DNA from: an uncultured Lachnospiraceae bacterium
GTDB taxonomy: Bacteria; Bacillota; Clostridia; Lachnospirales; Lachnospiraceae
DNA length: 7,973 bases
Direction: 5' to 3'
Assembly: GCA_947178115.1 (NCBI GenBank)
Contig: CAMWXF010000064.1
Coordinates: forward strand, 1 to 7,973
The notes under the pieces were generated by a model, which saw nothing but the letters and a program-made list of their open reading frames with translations, was not told where the DNA came from and did not search any database. Positions within the stretch are counted from its first letter, which is position 1; each line of letters starts with the position of its first letter. Positions 5,656 to 7,973 of the stretch are shown here, one piece after another. The position numbers and the translations under genes are program-made.

Positions 5656-7548
5656 ATGGACAAACTAAATACGCTAAAGAAATATTTCGGCTATTCCGCT
5701 TTTCGGGAAGGGCAGGAAATTCTGATCGATAACATCTTGCAGGGGCGGGATGTACTGGGGATCATGCCTACCGGCGCCGGAAAATCTATCTGCTATCAAA
5801 TCCCCGCACTTCTTTTTTCGGGAATCACATTGGTCATCTCGCCGCTTATCTCCCTCATGAAAGATCAGGTACATGCATTGAATCAGGCAGGCATTAATGC
5901 CGCTTATATCAACAGTTCGTTGAACGAATCCCAGATTTCAAAAGCTCTCAGGCTGGCAGCCGCGGGACAGTACAAGATTATCTACGTCGCACCGGAGCGT
6001 TTGGAGACTTATGAGTTTATGCAGTTTGCAAGACAGGCAGAGATCTCTATGGTGACGGTAGATGAGGCACATTGCATTTCCCAGTGGGGACAGGATTTCC
6101 GTCCCAGCTATTTAAAGATCGTGCAGTTTATCAGAAAGCTTGAGAAAAGACCTGTGATCAGCGCATTTACGGCTACGGCGACGGAAAATGTGAAAGAGGA
6201 TATCGTCTGCGTTCTGGGACTTAATAATCCTTATGTGCTGGTCACGGGATTCGACCGTAAGAATCTGTATTTTGCAGTGGAGACGCCTGCCGGCAAAGAC
6301 AAATATGTATTACAATACATAGGGGAACATGAAGCGGAAAGCGGCATTATCTATTGCGCTACCAGAAAAAACGTGGATACATTATATGATAAGCTGCGTG
6401 CGGAGGGAATTGCGGTGACGAAATATCACGCCGGATTAAGCAGCGAGGAGCGCAGACAGAATCAGGAGGATTTTATCTATGACAAGAGCCCGGTCATGAT
6501 TGCGACGAATGCGTTTGGTATGGGAATCGATAAGTCCAATGTGCGGTATGTCATTCATTATAACATGCCCCAGAGTCCGGAAAATTATTATCAGGAAGCG
6601 GGCAGAGCGGGAAGAGACGGAGAGCGGGCGGAATGTATCCTGCTTTACTCGGCGCAGGATGTCATGATCAACCGTTTTCTGCTGGAGAATAAGGAGCAGA
6701 AGGGGGAATATACGCAGGAGGAAATGGAGGCGATCGCGGAGCGGGATGAGGAACGTCTGCGAATGATGATCTATTACTGCCTGACCACGGACTGTCTGCG
6801 GGAATATATACTCCGCTATTTCGGGGAACATGGGGCAGGACACTGCGGTAATTGCCGGAACTGTCTGCGGGAGTATGAACAGATCGATGTGACGGAGGCA
6901 GCGGTGAAGATTATCACCGGCATCAAAGAAGTGCGTCAGCGCTACGGGATCAATGTGATTGCGGGAATGCTCGCTGGGGAGAATCGTGCGAAGCTGCGGG
7001 AATACGGTGTCACGGCGTATGAGTCTTTCGGCAGTTTGCGGGGCATGCGGGAAGTGGAAATAAAGGAGATTATTAACCGGATGCTTGTGCAGAATCTCCT
7101 GTTGATGACCAATGATAAATATGCTATTCTGAAAATCACTTCCGAGGCGGACGCAGTCATGAAAGGTGACACAAGTGTCATTTTAAGAAGGGCGAAGAAA
7201 GAGTCGAGACAGGAGACGGAGGGAAGCAGACGAAAGAAGAGCGGTAAGGCGAAGGCGCGCAAGTCTGATATTTTGAATTCCAGAGGATTGGAGCTTTTCG
7301 AGCAGCTCCGTCTGCTTCGGACAGAAATTGCCAGAGAAGAGAATGTACCGCCGTACATCATTTTTTCAGACAAAACTCTGGTGGATATGTGCGTAAGGGT
7401 TCCGCTTAACAAGGCCGACATGCTGGAGGTGTCCGGAGTCGGTGAGAATAAATTCGAGCGGTACGGTGAACGTTTCTTAGGCGCGATCGCAGACTATACG
7501 GGCGGCATCCGGGAGAAGTTCTATTTCGGGGATGCGGAGGAATTGTGA
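5656..7548 (+). CDS. recQ: ATP-dependent DNA helicase RecQ
   Basis: 630 residues, a full-length bacterial RecQ (E. coli is about 610). It unwinds DNA 3' to 5' in recombinational repair and replication-fork rescue. Helicase motifs in order: motif 0 FREGQ (16-20), Walker A MPTGAGKS (37-44, Lys43), Ia VISPLISLMKDQ (60-71), DEAH (136-139) running into the aromatic-rich loop CISQWGQDFRPSY (140-152), III FTATAT (171-176), IV IIYCATRK (231-238), V IATNAFGMGID (282-292) and VI QEAGRAGRDG (313-322). The RQC zinc site has Cys380, Cys397, Cys400 and Cys403, followed by a winged-helix region (about 410-495). A Lys/Arg-rich linker (511-537) leads to an HRDC domain (about 541-617). The ATG has AAAGGA (5644-5649) 6 nt upstream and gives the normal RecQ N-terminus. 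Monocistronic: own promoter, own terminator. Being beside the Bce module is probably only genomic neighbourhood. Confidence 0.97.
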   Translation: MDKLNTLKKYFGYSAFREGQEILIDNILQGRDVLGIMPTGAGKSICYQIPALLFSGITLVISPLISLMKDQVHALNQAGINAAYINSSLNESQISKALRLAAAGQYKIIYVAPERLETYEFMQFARQAEISMVTVDEAHCISQWGQDFRPSYLKIVQFIRKLEKRPVISAFTATATENVKEDIVCVLGLNNPYVLVTGFDRKNLYFAVETPAGKDKYVLQYIGEHEAESGIIYCATRKNVDTLYDKLRAEGIAVTKYHAGLSSEERRQNQEDFIYDKSPVMIATNAFGMGIDKSNVRYVIHYNMPQSPENYYQEAGRAGRDGERAECILLYSAQDVMINRFLLENKEQKGEYTQEEMEAIAERDEERLRMMIYYCLTTDCLREYILRYFGEHGAGHCGNCRNCLREYEQIDVTEAAVKIITGIKEVRQRYGINVIAGMLAGENRAKLREYGVTAYESFGSLRGMREVEIKEIINRMLVQNLLLMTNDKYAILKITSEADAVMKGDTSVILRRAKKESRQETEGSRRKKSGKAKARKSDILNSRGLELFEQLRLLRTEIAREENVPPYIIFSDKTLVDMCVRVPLNKADMLEVSGVGENKFERYGERFLGAIADYTGGIREKFYFGDAEEL

Positions 7549-7572
7549 AGGCGATTTAATAGACATGTTGAC

Positions 7573-7609
7573 AGGTGTGAAGGGTTTTTGATCCTCCACA
7601 CCTTATTTT
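7573..7609 (+). terminator. Intrinsic terminator of recQ
   Basis: AGGTGTG-A-AGG (7573-7583) pairs with CCT-C-CACACCT (7593-7603), with one internal A/C mismatch and a 9-nt loop, then TATTTT. It starts 25 bp after the recQ stop. The minus strand lacks a T tract after the hairpin, so it serves recQ rather than the convergent small gene. Confidence 0.8.
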
Positions 7610-7790
7610 AGCTTGCCGCTAGCGATCTGCTTTTGATGAATTTGCAAATGAAATAATAGAACAAAATTCCGACTGATACTTTGGAAAATACTTCTCCGAC
7701 CTGATCAGTATAGGCGGCTGACAGTATGATTCGTGCCACGATAATTCCGAACATTGCCACTAATGCTTTTAATATGTTTTTCATATTCAT
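7608..7790 (-). CDS. Possible small membrane protein, unknown family
   Basis: From the ATG at 7790 the frame gives 60 residues (start at 7784 gives 58) beginning MNMKNILKALVAMFGIIVAR and ending SRSLAAS. It contains two probable membrane helices (about 4-23 and 32-51) joined by a short loop with Asp and Glu, then a basic tail KFIKSRS. The frame stays open upstream to a TTG at 7856, but those 22 extra residues have no ribosome site and do not look like protein. The ATG starts also lack a good ribosome site. An AAAGGAAG (7835-7828) precedes a different-frame ATG at 7825 that stops after six codons, so the reading frame may be broken near its start. I do not recognise the product. It converges on recQ and stops in the recQ terminator tail. 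Confidence 0.4.
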   Translation of the reverse strand: MNMKNILKALVAMFGIIVARIILSAAYTDQVGEVFSKVSVGILFYYFICKFIKSRSLAAS

Positions 7791-7883
7791 ATCTTGTATG
7801 ATGTTTACAGAAGCAAAAACACCATAACTTCCTTTCTTTTTAATATCGTGGTTCAATACAACTCAGATACTGTGGACTTTTGA

Positions 7884-7973
7884 TTATTGACCTGTAGCTT
7901 GACTACTCAACAGGAGTGTATTGCCGCTGCCTTTATCTGAATTGTTTATCTGCTGGATGAGCCGGAGCGTCTG
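7884..7973 (-). CDS. Possible C-terminal fragment of a gene entering from the right edge
   Basis: On the minus strand, frame 7973 is open for 29 codons from the window edge to a TAA at 7886-7884, encoding a segment that starts QTLRLIQQINNSDKGSGN. The stretch is richer in GC than its surroundings up to about 7910. A second minus frame is open to a TGA... stop after only 12 codons, so the choice of frame is uncertain. No motif is recognised and no terminator follows. Reported only because the window edge may cut a real gene. Confidence 0.15.
   Translation of the reverse strand, partial: QTLRLIQQINNSDKGSGNTLLLSSQATGQ

Noticed and set aside
1..7973. CRISPR arrays, insertion sequences, tRNA or rRNA genes, riboswitches
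   Set aside because: No spaced repeats of CRISPR type, no transposase or terminal inverted repeats, and no tRNA/rRNA-like segments were seen. The only array is the short tandem repeat at 5431-5500, which has no spacers.

Overview
The window looks like chromosome of a low-to-mid GC Gram-positive anaerobe, most likely a gut Clostridia/Lachnospiraceae-type Firmicute. This is inferred from the gene families, strong AGGAGG-type ribosome binding sites, sigma-A-like promoters and U-rich intrinsic terminators. No marker gene fixes the genus.

Layout. Positions 2-166 (+) are the tail of an unidentified acidic protein, followed by an intrinsic terminator at 227-266. From 331 to 5225 the minus strand carries a complete four-gene antimicrobial-peptide sensing and resistance module of the BceRS-BceAB type. 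In transcription order it is an OmpR-family response regulator (5225-4548), an intramembrane-sensing histidine kinase (4551-3541, ATGA overlap), a 337-bp control region, an ABC ATPase (3203-2361) and a 10-TM FtsX/MacB-like permease with a large extracellular domain (2367-331, 7-bp overlap). The control region holds a near-perfect inverted repeat at 3438-3451 that fits the TNACA-N4-TGTNA pattern of BceR-like regulators, so the regulator very probably switches on the transporter from there.

A 430-bp divergent intergenic region (5226-5655) separates the module from recQ on the plus strand. It contains a promoter for the regulator-kinase operon, a degenerate second BceR-like box, a 19-bp-stem hairpin terminator with no obvious gene to terminate, an 18-bp tandem repeat of almost four copies, and two good promoters pointing into recQ. 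recQ (5656-7548) is a full-length helicase with RQC zinc site and HRDC domain, closed by its own terminator at 7573-7609. The right end (7610-7973) is AT-rich. It holds a possible small two-helix membrane protein on the minus strand and perhaps the last codons of another minus-strand gene.

How it works together: by analogy with the Bce family, the transporter and kinase form a sensory complex in the membrane. Peptide antibiotic handled by the permease triggers the kinase, the kinase phosphorylates the regulator, and the regulator raises transporter expression. recQ appears to be an independent DNA-repair gene that happens to be the divergent neighbour. The main components are known families. 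The less explained material lies in the two intergenic control regions.
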